A stretch of 6,549 bases of DNA, taken from positions 1-6,549 of the forward strand of contig JAICHC010000168.1 in assembly GCA_025922795.1 (NCBI GenBank). The letters run 5' to 3'. This DNA comes from Candidatus Binatia bacterium. GTDB lineage: Bacteria > Desulfobacterota_B > Binatia > UBA9968. The notes beneath the pieces were generated by a model, which searched no databases, was not told the origin of the DNA, and worked only from the letters and a program-made list of their open reading frames with translations. A program made the position numbers and the translations under genes. Positions 1-5,841 of the stretch are shown here, in pieces; the stretch's first letter is position 1, and each line of letters starts with the position of its first letter.

Positions 1-77
1 AATTGTCGGGATCGTTGTTCTAGGAATGCGCCTTCAGTTCGAATTCGAAATGTTTTTAACGGAACGCCGATGGCAAT

Positions 78-800
78 CTATGCCGAAGCGGATTTTTGCC
101 ATACGGCCAATACGGATTTTCCGAAATGTCCTCGGACTATGTGGTCGCAAATGCGGGAGGTCGGCACGCAGATGCGATCCCATATGAGGATTTGTGATCG
201 CGTGGGCAGTGCCTGTCGGAGTGCCAGAACATTCCCGAGTGAAAGCAAGACACCGACACTGTCTAGGTATATGAGTTTCTTTGCCCTCCATCCGGCAGGC
301 ATTAGGGCTTGTAAAGAGCGTTTGTTATAGCGCCGCAGATGCCCGATGCTCCTGTCAAATTCACTGAAGAGCCACTGGTAAGCGGGGGATAGAACTACGA
401 TGTGACCGCCCGGGCGCATGAGCTTTGCCGCGTTCTCGATTTGTAGTCGATCTTGTTTAATATGTTCGAGCACGTCGATGTACAGGATGCAATCAAAGAA
501 GGGTCTTGAAGCAAACGTAGTCAGTGAGCCTATGACGACAATCGGCTCACGATCGCGACTTTGCCGTATCCGTGAGCGCAAGTTTCGGGCCTGTTTGGCG
601 TCAGGCTCCAGGCATATCCACAGGCGCGATGCGCCATTGTTCAGTGCAACTGTTGTTCCTCCAATCCCGGCTCCGACCTCAAGCACGTTGCCGACCAAAT
701 ACTTAGCGATCTGGTGTTTCACATATGCTTTCCAGTGGGTAGCGAGAGCAAATAAATCGAGTTCACCGCCAGCGTAGGAAAACTCAAGGGATTCGGTCAT
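78..800 (-). CDS. Class I SAM-dependent methyltransferase
   Basis: Predicted to transfer a methyl group from S-adenosylmethionine to an unidentified acceptor, probably a glycan or glycolipid given the adjacent glycosyltransferase. From the ATG used here the protein has 240 residues. The SAM-binding motif I (LEVGAGIGG) lies at about residues 40-48, an acidic LEPD that would contact the ribose at about 65-68, the motif IV-like DCILYIDVLEH at about 103-113, and the post-motif MRPGG at about 128-132. The C-terminal half, with GHLRRYNKRSL, matches a type 11/12 methyltransferase subgroup often found beside or fused to family 2 glycosyltransferases. An in-frame GTG at 839 would add 13 residues. I prefer the ATG because it gives only a 17-base overlap with the upstream gene, but neither start has a good Shine-Dalgarno sequence. 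No membrane helix is evident, so it is probably cytoplasmic. The fold is secure; the substrate is unknown. Confidence 0.85.
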   Translation of the reverse strand: MTESLEFSYAGGELDLFALATHWKAYVKHQIAKYLVGNVLEVGAGIGGTTVALNNGASRLWICLEPDAKQARNLRSRIRQSRDREPIVVIGSLTTFASRPFFDCILYIDVLEHIKQDRLQIENAAKLMRPGGHIVVLSPAYQWLFSEFDRSIGHLRRYNKRSLQALMPAGWRAKKLIYLDSVGVLLSLGNVLALRQALPTRSQILIWDRICVPTSRICDHIVRGHFGKSVLAVWQKSASA

Positions 801-1770
801 AGATTCGTTGTATTTTATCAGCGAGATGGACGTAGTCACGACTCGGAATAACGTTTGTCCGGTCGCGCGATGCCAATATCACGAAAATGAAGACAAGAAC
901 CACAAGCAGCATTTGAATCAGTATGATGAACAGCAATCCTACCACGTAGGTCGCCCACCCCGGTATAGCCAATGTCGTGAATAGTCGGACAACGATGACG
1001 CCTACCAAAGCTCCAATGTTGAGCAGGATTCCTAAAGAGACCAACAACAAGAGCCGAACACCGATTCGATCGCCAAAAACAGCCATTGCGCTGAGCCCGT
1101 GTACAACGAGCGCGACAATGTCCATATGGGATGGGCCAGCCAATCGCGAGCTGCGTCTGGTCGGAATCAACTCCATTGGTAGCCTCGCCTTGTGCACCGC
1201 CGCTGCATAATGATTCCATAACTCGGAAACGGCAACTAACCGTTTGAGCGAAGCCATTGGAACGACGCTAAAATTACCGACTCGGACCCTGACCCCTGTC
1301 AACAAAAAATGAATGAGCCGGTATAAATGATAACAAAATTTAAAGGCTAAACCTTCTGAACGGCGGGTCCGTGCGGCAAATATAATCTTGTCCTCTTTCG
1401 CAATGCATTCTCGAACCAGACGCGGGACATCGCGCGGGTCGTCTTCTCCGTCGGCGTCCATGACGACAACATATTGGCAGACAATTTTAGCTTCGATGTA
1501 AGATAATCCGGCAGCGATAGCGCGCTGGTGGCCCAGATTGCGGCGAAGTGAAAGTAGATCGACATTCTCGATAGATTGGAAATTACCTGGGCAGAGATTT
1601 TCTGGGATCGGCACTGTGGAGCCATCGTCCACCAAAACTACAGTGGCACTGAGCCGGTTTGTCTTGAGTTCTTGGTCGAGTCTGGGCAGCAGCGATGAAA
1701 GTGCTTTCCAATCGTTGTAAACCGGTAACAATACGACCAAACCGTTAGCGCGGCTCACTGAATCAATCAC
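784..1770 (-). CDS. Family 2 glycosyltransferase with two C-terminal membrane helices (DPM1/GtrB-like)
   Basis: Predicted to move a sugar from a nucleotide sugar to a polyprenyl phosphate or similar membrane acceptor on the cytoplasmic face of the inner membrane. The 328 residues begin with a GT-A fold: LPVYND at 15-20, VDDGST at 47-52, RRNLGHQRAIAAGL at 76-89 and the metal- and nucleotide-binding DADGEDDP at 105-112. The conserved stretch AGPSHMDIVALVVHGLSAM ends the catalytic part at about 211-229. Two strongly hydrophobic segments follow at about 237-263 and 272-300, then a short basic tail. This layout is that of dolichol-phosphate-mannose synthase-like and GtrB-like enzymes. The GTG start overlaps the stop of a small upstream ORF by one base and has no clear Shine-Dalgarno sequence, which fits translational coupling. 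The 3' end overlaps the methyltransferase gene. The sugar and acceptor cannot be told from sequence. Confidence 0.9.
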   Translation of the reverse strand: MIDSVSRANGLVVLLPVYNDWKALSSLLPRLDQELKTNRLSATVVLVDDGSTVPIPENLCPGNFQSIENVDLLSLRRNLGHQRAIAAGLSYIEAKIVCQYVVVMDADGEDDPRDVPRLVRECIAKEDKIIFAARTRRSEGLAFKFCYHLYRLIHFLLTGVRVRVGNFSVVPMASLKRLVAVSELWNHYAAAVHKARLPMELIPTRRSSRLAGPSHMDIVALVVHGLSAMAVFGDRIGVRLLLLVSLGILLNIGALVGVIVVRLFTTLAIPGWATYVVGLLFIILIQMLLVVLVFIFVILASRDRTNVIPSRDYVHLADKIQRIYDRIP

Positions 1771-1922
1771 TAGCTTCGGACATCATCGGATTGCAATACA
1801 GTTGACGTCAGGCTTCCTGCGGGCCGATCATCCCAAATATACTTCTCAAGTATTGAGAATGCCGAAACGACAGCTAACTTTACTAAGGTATCTGGCAGAT
1901 TACCATAAACCGCTCGCCGCAT
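1770..1922 (-). CDS. Small hypothetical ORF coupled to the glycosyltransferase
   Basis: A possible 50-residue protein from an ATG at 1922 to a TAG at 1770-1772. The last base of its stop is the first base of the glycosyltransferase GTG (TAGTG), a classic arrangement for translational coupling and the main reason to list it. The product starts with a short basic N-terminus, has a moderately hydrophobic stretch (TLVKLAVVSAFSILEKY) at about residues 12-28, and a polar, acidic C-terminus. I do not recognise the family. No Shine-Dalgarno sequence is visible before the ATG, and the frame stays open further upstream to a TTG at 2009. It could therefore be the remnant C-terminus of a larger decayed gene, a leader peptide, or a chance ORF. 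Confidence 0.3.
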   Translation of the reverse strand: MRRAVYGNLPDTLVKLAVVSAFSILEKYIWDDRPAGSLTSTVLQSDDVRS

Positions 1923-2009
1923 CAAAAAATTGCCCACAACCGGGCGTGAACGCTGCATACACGCGCTGAGCGGATGCGCCCCAAGCTCACGCCCTCTCCA
2001 GCTGAACAA

Positions 2010-2040
2010 TTGTCATTGCTATCCCTCCGCGGCGTAGTAT
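2010..2040 (+). promoter_or_regulatory. Candidate promoter for the SH3-like gene
   Basis: TTGTCA at 2010-2015 resembles a -35 box, and TAGTAT at 2035-2040 lies 19 bases further on as a possible -10 box. The gene starts at 2076. A second -10-like TATAAG lies at 2043-2048 but has no well-placed -35. The spacing is one or two bases longer than ideal, so this is a weak call. Confidence 0.25.
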
Positions 2041-2075
2041 CGTATAAGCTAAGTGGTCCAAGAAAGGGTCGTGAG

Positions 2076-2495
2076 ATGAAGAGAAAAATGTGGATTGTTT
2101 CTATTTGGCTCAGTTTCAGTGTTGTTCCGGCCATCGCTAACGCCCAGGCGTTTGGCGAATATGGCCGAGCTGTTGGCAGCATTCCCCACGGGCGGAGCAT
2201 CGGCGGGTCCAGCGCATCAGGGGGGGGAACACAAGGAAACGTTGGTAGCGGTGGTGTCGGTGATATAGGCGGGCGCAAGCTGCCCGCGCGCCTTGTTGTC
2301 TCTGTGAAAAGTGCCAGTCTTTTCCCGCGCCAGGATGAGGAGTCGGAAAAAATCGTGCAATTAGCCCAGGGAGTAACGCTCGTGCCGATGGTTCAGAGCG
2401 AGGGGGGCAGCGACTGGTACATGGTCAAAACTCCCAAGGGTCTTGTCGGCTGGATCAAATCCAGTGACGTTCGGCCAGAAAAAATCACAAAATAA
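2076..2495 (+). CDS. Secreted SH3-like domain protein
   Basis: A 139-residue exported protein of unknown role. Residues 1-23 are a typical Sec signal peptide: basic MKRK, a hydrophobic core WIVSIWLSFSVV, and a likely cleavage after ANA. Residues about 34-66 form a glycine/serine-rich flexible linker. Residues about 72-132 form a bacterial SH3 (SH3b) fold: a first strand (RLVVSVKSASLF), a polar turn, then DWYMVKTPKGLVGWI with the hallmark W114-Y115 and G125-W126-I127. Such domains bind peptidoglycan or protein partners in the periplasm. The frame is open to 1974, but the start at 2076 is chosen because it gives the signal peptide and has AGAAAGG eight bases upstream. The linker is encoded partly by a run of eight G at 2220-2227. 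The gene stands alone, divergent from the glycosyltransferase cluster and convergent with the HEPN gene. Confidence 0.85.
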   Translation: MKRKMWIVSIWLSFSVVPAIANAQAFGEYGRAVGSIPHGRSIGGSSASGGGTQGNVGSGGVGDIGGRKLPARLVVSVKSASLFPRQDEESEKIVQLAQGVTLVPMVQSEGGSDWYMVKTPKGLVGWIKSSDVRPEKITK

Positions 2496-2654
2496 GGCAT
2501 GCTCCCCGTGGTAATTGCCAATGAATTAGCCCTGCCGTGAACTACTTTAGTTTGGGGTCCCTCTTCTCTTGCAATTACGTCAGCGCGGTAACACCAGAAC
2601 CCGTTTAAATCGACATGGTTTGACAGGCCGGATCGGCAGGAACGGTAAGCTCTC

Positions 2655-3080
2655 TTAAGCAACCTTGAGCCGCTTAAGAACGGAATCGTTACCGATCACG
2701 TGAAACTCCATGTAATCTATGAGGCGGCGAGCAACAAAAAAATATTGCCGCAATTGCTCGCCAGACGACTCGCTAGATGAGTTGGGCGGATTCGCTTTGG
2801 TGGATCGGTAGGACTCGACTTCCTGGACAAGCCCTCTTAGCGCTGGCGGAAGAATATCCCACACCCCTGTTGACTCGCAGATCGAAACCAACTTGGTGTG
2901 ATCATGCTGCTGGGGCAAGCTCCCATGACTTTCAATTAGCGCTGCTTTGATAGCCTTGTCGACAGCTTCGGCTAACTTGTCAAAACCCGCTTGGCCGAAG
3001 TTCGCGCCGACATTTTCTTTCGGAAAAGAATCGATTTTATCGCGTGCCTCGCGTAACCATGGTTCCGCATAAAAACCCAT
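2655..3080 (-). CDS. HEPN-domain protein
   Basis: A 141-residue all-helical protein of the HEPN class (higher eukaryotes and prokaryotes nucleotide-binding). Recognisable elements in order are the first helix with PWLREARDKID (7-17), the core helix FDKLAEAVDKAIKAALIESHG (33-53), equivalent to the usual AAEKALKAL segment, HDHTKLVSICESTG (59-72), LRGLVQEVESYRS (81-93), and a last helix, FFVARRLIDYMEF (114-126). Many HEPN proteins are RNases with an RX4-6H motif, often paired with a MNT nucleotidyltransferase antitoxin. Here the closest match, R119 to H127, has seven intervening residues, and no MNT gene is adjacent, so RNase activity is doubtful. The start is the ATG at 3080, preceded by GGAGG at 3086-3090 with five-base spacing. 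A TTG at 3092 upstream overlaps that site and is unlikely. Function is unknown; nucleotide or RNA binding, or a role in a toxin system, are possibilities. Confidence 0.7.
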   Translation of the reverse strand: MGFYAEPWLREARDKIDSFPKENVGANFGQAGFDKLAEAVDKAIKAALIESHGSLPQQHDHTKLVSICESTGVWDILPPALRGLVQEVESYRSTKANPPNSSSESSGEQLRQYFFVARRLIDYMEFHVIGNDSVLKRLKVA

Positions 3081-3115
3081 CCATGCCTCCAACGATGTGA
3101 TTCAGATTTCTTGGT

Positions 3116-3144
3116 ATGATAGATGCAGAGTTGCTTTTTCGCAA
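3116..3144 (-). promoter_or_regulatory. Candidate sigma-70 promoter of the HEPN gene
   Basis: On the minus strand, TTGCGA (3139-3144) and TATCAT (3116-3121) are separated by exactly 17 bases. Transcription would start near 3109, giving a leader of about 30 bases before the ATG at 3080, with the GGAGG ribosome binding site inside it. The match and spacing are good, but no experiment supports it. Confidence 0.45.
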
Positions 3145-3192
3145 GCAAAGCCCCAGGACCCCAACCAAATGACTGCCGGGAGAATTCAACGC

Positions 3193-3225
3193 GATCATTT
3201 CTCAGATGCAAAAGACGAAATGATC
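3193..3225. repeat. 9-bp inverted repeat upstream of the HEPN gene
   Basis: GATCATTTC (3193-3201) and its exact reverse complement GAAATGATC (3217-3225) are separated by 15 bases. Neither strand shows a following U-tract, so a terminator is unlikely. It sits about 50 bases upstream of the candidate HEPN -35 box and could be an operator, an RNA hairpin in the 3' region of the upstream lyase mRNA, or chance. Confidence 0.4.
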
Positions 3226-3292
3226 CTCATGGCGGGTCCGAAGTAAGAAAAAAACACCTCACGAGAGCGCCAGGCTTCCAGCGAAGCTTTGG

Positions 3293-4255
3293 TTAAGCCG
3301 CAGAACGCGAGCGCGCGGCCTCGACCAGCGGTCGGTACTTTTCATTGAGCTTTATCCAGTGTGCTGCGCGACGTTTGGCTTTTGCAAGCTCCGCTTCAGG
3401 AAAGGTGACGAACGGCACGCGAGTCGGCCCTACTTTACAATAGTCGGCAAACTCCGCCGGCCGTTTGTTGCCGGCTCCAGGCACCGGTTTGCCGCCGCTA
3501 CCGTCACCGATGATATCATCAATCACTTCGATCGCCTGCTGCGTCTGGTGACGTTTCATCAGGTCGACCAAGTGGAGTATGGGCCAGGGACCCATCCACA
3601 CTTCAGTCGACCAGCATCCCGCTGCCCCCATGTCGTAATAAGGATACAACTGAGTTTGGTTGACGAAGACACTGATCTTGCCTCGCACGACTTTTTGCAA
3701 GTTCATGAACGCCTGAGTCGTGCGGTGGCTGTCTTTCATGCCGATGATGTTCGGCTTTTTGACCAGCTCTTTAAAAGCGCCAACCGGAATCGTGAACTTA
3801 TGGTTCTCCGGGTTGTGGTAAACCACGATATTCAAGCTCGGAAACAGATCCGCGACGTCATGATAAAACTTTATCGCATCCTGGACGTGCAGTGTCTCGT
3901 AATAGGGCACTCCGAGCAGAACACCATCGGCGGCGAGGTCTTTGACGAAATTCATCTTTTGAATCACCTCGCGGGGGTTCGGGCTGGTGCAGCCGATAAA
4001 GAGTGGCACGCGCTTCTTGACTGCTTCGACCGTTGCGACCGCCAAAGTTTTAAATTCTTCCAAGAGCAAGTTATAACATTCGCCGTAGGTCCCGGTGGTG
4101 GCGATGTTATTGATGCCGTCTTTGATAATCTTGTCGACACCGTCTTTGAGATTGTCAACGGCAATGGTCTGGGTGGCACGGACATCAGTTGCATCCGGTG
4201 TCGCAAAGGCAGGCATCATCGCTAAAATTCCGTTAAGTTCGTTGGCGCTAATCAT
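3293..4255 (-). CDS. DapA-superfamily Schiff-base lyase, hydratase-aldolase-like
   Basis: A 320-residue TIM-barrel enzyme of the DHDPS/N-acetylneuraminate lyase superfamily, predicted to make or break C-C bonds of a pyruvate-type 2-oxo acid through a lysine Schiff base. The Schiff-base lysine is K174 (IIGMKDS), the catalytic tyrosine is Y146 (VVYHNPE), and the carboxylate-binding loop is TGTYGE (54-59). True dihydrodipicolinate synthases are nearer 290-300 residues and have GTTGE. The longer C-terminus (about 250-320), NELNGILAMMP at the start, GTYGEC and CWSTEVWMGP (214-223) look more like the trans-o-hydroxybenzylidenepyruvate or carboxybenzalpyruvate hydratase-aldolases of aromatic degradation. 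The substrate remains inferred. No other degradation gene is in the window. The start is well supported: GGGAGGA lies about seven bases before the ATG. A TAAAAT at 4289-4294 (minus) could be its -10 box. It is probably a single-gene unit. Confidence 0.88.
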   Translation of the reverse strand: MISANELNGILAMMPAFATPDATDVRATQTIAVDNLKDGVDKIIKDGINNIATTGTYGECYNLLLEEFKTLAVATVEAVKKRVPLFIGCTSPNPREVIQKMNFVKDLAADGVLLGVPYYETLHVQDAIKFYHDVADLFPSLNIVVYHNPENHKFTIPVGAFKELVKKPNIIGMKDSHRTTQAFMNLQKVVRGKISVFVNQTQLYPYYDMGAAGCWSTEVWMGPWPILHLVDLMKRHQTQQAIEVIDDIIGDGSGGKPVPGAGNKRPAEFADYCKVGPTRVPFVTFPEAELAKAKRRAAHWIKLNEKYRPLVEAARSRSAA

Positions 4256-4343
4256 AATCGAATCCTCCCTTAAACTTGCTTAGCTGTTATTTTAGCCCAC
4301 GAAGTGATTCATGAGCTTACGCTCGCCTACAGAAGATGAAAAT

Positions 4344-4357
4344 AGGGGAATTCCCCT
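4344..4357. repeat. 14-bp perfect palindrome
   Basis: AGGGGAATTCCCCT is perfectly self-complementary with no spacer. It lies about 90 bases upstream of the lyase ATG and 21 bases from the two-hairpin repeat. It could be a dimeric regulator site for the lyase gene, although GC-rich palindromes also occur by chance. Confidence 0.4.
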
Positions 4358-4378
4358 CGCCACGTTTTCCCGCTGACT

Positions 4379-4456
4379 CGTCATTCCCGCGCACGCGGGA
4401 ATCCAGATTTATCTCCGCCCCAATTAGCCTGGATACCCGCTTTCGCGGGTATGACG
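4379..4456. repeat. 78-bp two-hairpin dispersed palindromic repeat
   Basis: The ends are complementary: CGTCATTCCCGC at 4379-4390 and GCGGGTATGACG at 4445-4456, with one internal mismatch. Each half also forms its own hairpin. The left half pairs ATTCCCGC with GCGGGAAT (4383-4402) and the right half pairs ATACCCGC with GCGGGTAT (4433-4452, loop TTTC). The inner flanks CCAG (4403-4406) and CTGG (4429-4432) also pair, with 22 bases between them. This is a familiar dispersed repeat of Gram-negative genomes, of REP/MITE type, recognised by CATTCCCGCG...CGCGGGAATCCAG. It has no coding capacity. The base changes in the right hairpin (T to A and A to T) preserve its pairing. Only one copy lies in the window. 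Confidence 0.8.
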
Positions 4457-4819
4457 GAACGCTGCGGTTACTTCGTGGCTCTTCGTTCTATAATTCATCG
4501 ACGCACGGTATTTCAAAGGAGTCGTTCACCGGAAACATAGCCTTCCTTACGCTTGACTCACCACGGTCGAAAATTTTGATAGCCTCAGTTGAAAAAATTA
4601 TTTCCATCAAGGCTATGTAGGTCGATTCGTTTTTCCGCGCTGTCCGCGAAATTTCCACTGCTCGTCCGCTGCAGCGAAGAGCGCCGCCGTAATAAGGCAG
4701 ATACACATAATACCGTCTGTCAACTAGCCCGACTTACCGCAAAAGCACGAGGAGTGCAATAAGGTCCATATTGTTATACGCCATGACAAACTAAAGCGGC
4801 GACATGGGTCGGAGAAAAC
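4457..4819. other. Intergenic stretch without a convincing gene
   Basis: These 363 bases separate the palindromic repeat from the 3' end of tRNA-Thr. The region looks more A+T-rich than the thiamine genes. A minus-strand frame of 72 codons (4488-4706) opens with GTG but lacks a Shine-Dalgarno sequence and resembles no family I know. A plus-strand frame across the repeat is a translation artefact of the repeat. A 10-bp inverted repeat, ACATAGCCTT (4535-4544) and AAGGCTATGT (4609-4618), is present. No clear terminator follows the tRNA. Confidence 0.5.
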
Positions 4820-4895
<76 letters not shown>

Positions 4896-5201
4896 TTAAG
4901 TGGGTTTGATAAAATGGATGATCGCTGCAAGAACGAACGAGCCGACATAGGCGGCGATGAGGTCGAAAACGATTCGAAAATTGGCGATATTGACCAAGTA
5001 TTCGTCTAAGTGAAAGTAAAATATCACGAACTCACCGAGGAATAAACCGAGCAGACCGACAATTAGGAAGAAGACAACGCCGGACCGGCGGTCGTAAGCT
5101 ACCGTTTTGCCCGCGGCCATGCCCGCGACGAACGCGAGGATCAAAGAGACCAGCGGACTGTCCTTTAGATAAGCGACAACTTGCTGGGCGATCTCCTGCA
5201 A
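4896..5201 (-). CDS. Small three-helix membrane protein, GlsB/YeaQ/YmgE-like
   Basis: A 101-residue inner-membrane protein of unknown function. Hydrophobic segments at about residues 15-35, 41-63 and 77-98 suggest three membrane helices. The glycine-rich pattern AGMAAGKT...VGLLGLFLGE and a closing AAYVGSFVLAAII resemble the small stress-associated GlsB/YeaQ/YmgE (transglycosylase-associated) family, usually 80-100 residues, although the match is by eye only. The start is a TTG: AGGAG in the last codons of thiE lies seven bases upstream, and thiE ends only three bases before it, so translation is probably coupled to thiE. Its TAA stop (4896-4898) touches the first base of tRNA-Thr with no gap. 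Position suggests cotranscription with the thiamine genes but no known role in thiamine synthesis. Confidence 0.75.
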   Translation of the reverse strand: MQEIAQQVVAYLKDSPLVSLILAFVAGMAAGKTVAYDRRSGVVFFLIVGLLGLFLGEFVIFYFHLDEYLVNIANFRIVFDLIAAYVGSFVLAAIIHFIKPT

Positions 5202-5204
5202 CCT

Positions 5205-5831
5205 TTAACTCCTCAACAGCCGTACGATCGTTTGTGCCGCGTCTTGTGGCTTTTCCGCCCCCATGATGGCGGCGATAAGGGCGACGCCGCGGGCGCCGAG
5301 ACATCGTACCGCGGCAGTGTTGTCGGGCGTGACCCCGCCTATAGCATAGACAGGCAAAGAAAGCATTTCCACTATTTTGGCGAGAGCGGCGAGCCCCTGG
5401 GGCGCGCCAAAACTGGCTTTGGAGGGCGTGAAGTAAACGGGTCCGAACAAAACGAAATCAGCTCCGGCCCGTTCGGCCTGCTGTCCTTCCATAAGAGAGT
5501 GGATTGAAGCGCCGATAAATTTTTGCGGGCCGAGAATTGAGCGTGCTATTTCAATCGGCAACGAAGCTTTTCCGAGCTGCACGCCAGCAGCGTCGACCGC
5601 CAGCGCAACATCGACACGGTCGTTGATAAAAAGCGCTGCATCGTAGCGCTCGCAGAGGTTGCGCGTTTTCTCGGCCAAATGAAACAGCTCCTTGCCTCCG
5701 AGATCTTTTTCGCGCAGCTGAATCGCTTTGACGCCGCCAGCCAGTGCCTGCTCCAAAACCCAAAGCAAGTCCCGGCCGCGGGTCTGGGTTCGGTCGGTTA
5801 CCAGATAAAGGTCGAAACTGGGAGCCGGCAC
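5205..5831 (-). CDS. thiE: Thiamine-phosphate synthase ThiE
   Basis: Catalyses the joining of HMP pyrophosphate and thiazole phosphate (THZ-P) to give thiamine phosphate, in the cytoplasm. The 208 residues match the usual length of this TIM-barrel family. Diagnostic motifs occur in order: YLVTDR at 9-14, QLREKD (pyrophosphate contact) at 38-43, INDR (Mg-binding) at 69-72, GVQLG at 83-87 (usually GVHLG), IGASIHS at 106-112, FGPVYFTPSK (thiazole and phosphate contacts) at 129-138, and AIGGVTP at 163-169. The GTG start places it 10 bases after the thiG stop, with a weak GCGAGA-like site just upstream. Its 3' end supplies the AGGAG for the next gene. The FTPSK and GVQLG forms vary slightly from the consensus but keep the key threonine and lysine, so it should be active. 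Confidence 0.95.
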   Translation of the reverse strand: MPAPSFDLYLVTDRTQTRGRDLLWVLEQALAGGVKAIQLREKDLGGKELFHLAEKTRNLCERYDAALFINDRVDVALAVDAAGVQLGKASLPIEIARSILGPQKFIGASIHSLMEGQQAERAGADFVLFGPVYFTPSKASFGAPQGLAALAKIVEMLSLPVYAIGGVTPDNTAAVRCLGARGVALIAAIMGAEKPQDAAQTIVRLLRS

Positions 5832-5841
5832 TTTCTCGCTA

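Noticed and set aside
38..49. Twelve-base palindrome TTCGAATTCGAA after the methyltransferase
   Set aside because: No U-tract and no promoter context. It is short enough to be chance, with nothing to support a function.
3248..3287. Possible intrinsic terminator after the lyase gene
   Set aside because: Seven U on the minus strand (3248-3254) are present, but the only nearby hairpin (GCTTC/GAAGC, 3274-3287) has five pairs and lies about 20 bases too far away.
3359..4225. Long plus-strand open frame of 288 codons
   Set aside because: It lies wholly opposite the lyase gene, which has catalytic motifs and a good ribosome binding site. The plus frame has no recognisable domain and is a shadow.
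4535..4618. 10-bp inverted repeat with a 64-base interior as a structured RNA
   Set aside because: Neighbouring bases do not extend the stem, and no promoter or terminator frames it. It is probably coincidental.
4336..4620. Plus-strand 94-codon frame
   Set aside because: Its recognisable parts (FPRTRESR and LDTRFRGYDG) are translations of the palindromic repeat, a known source of false gene calls.
4488..4706. Minus-strand 72-codon frame
   Set aside because: GTG start without Shine-Dalgarno sequence, no known family and no clear promoter. Not enough to call a gene.
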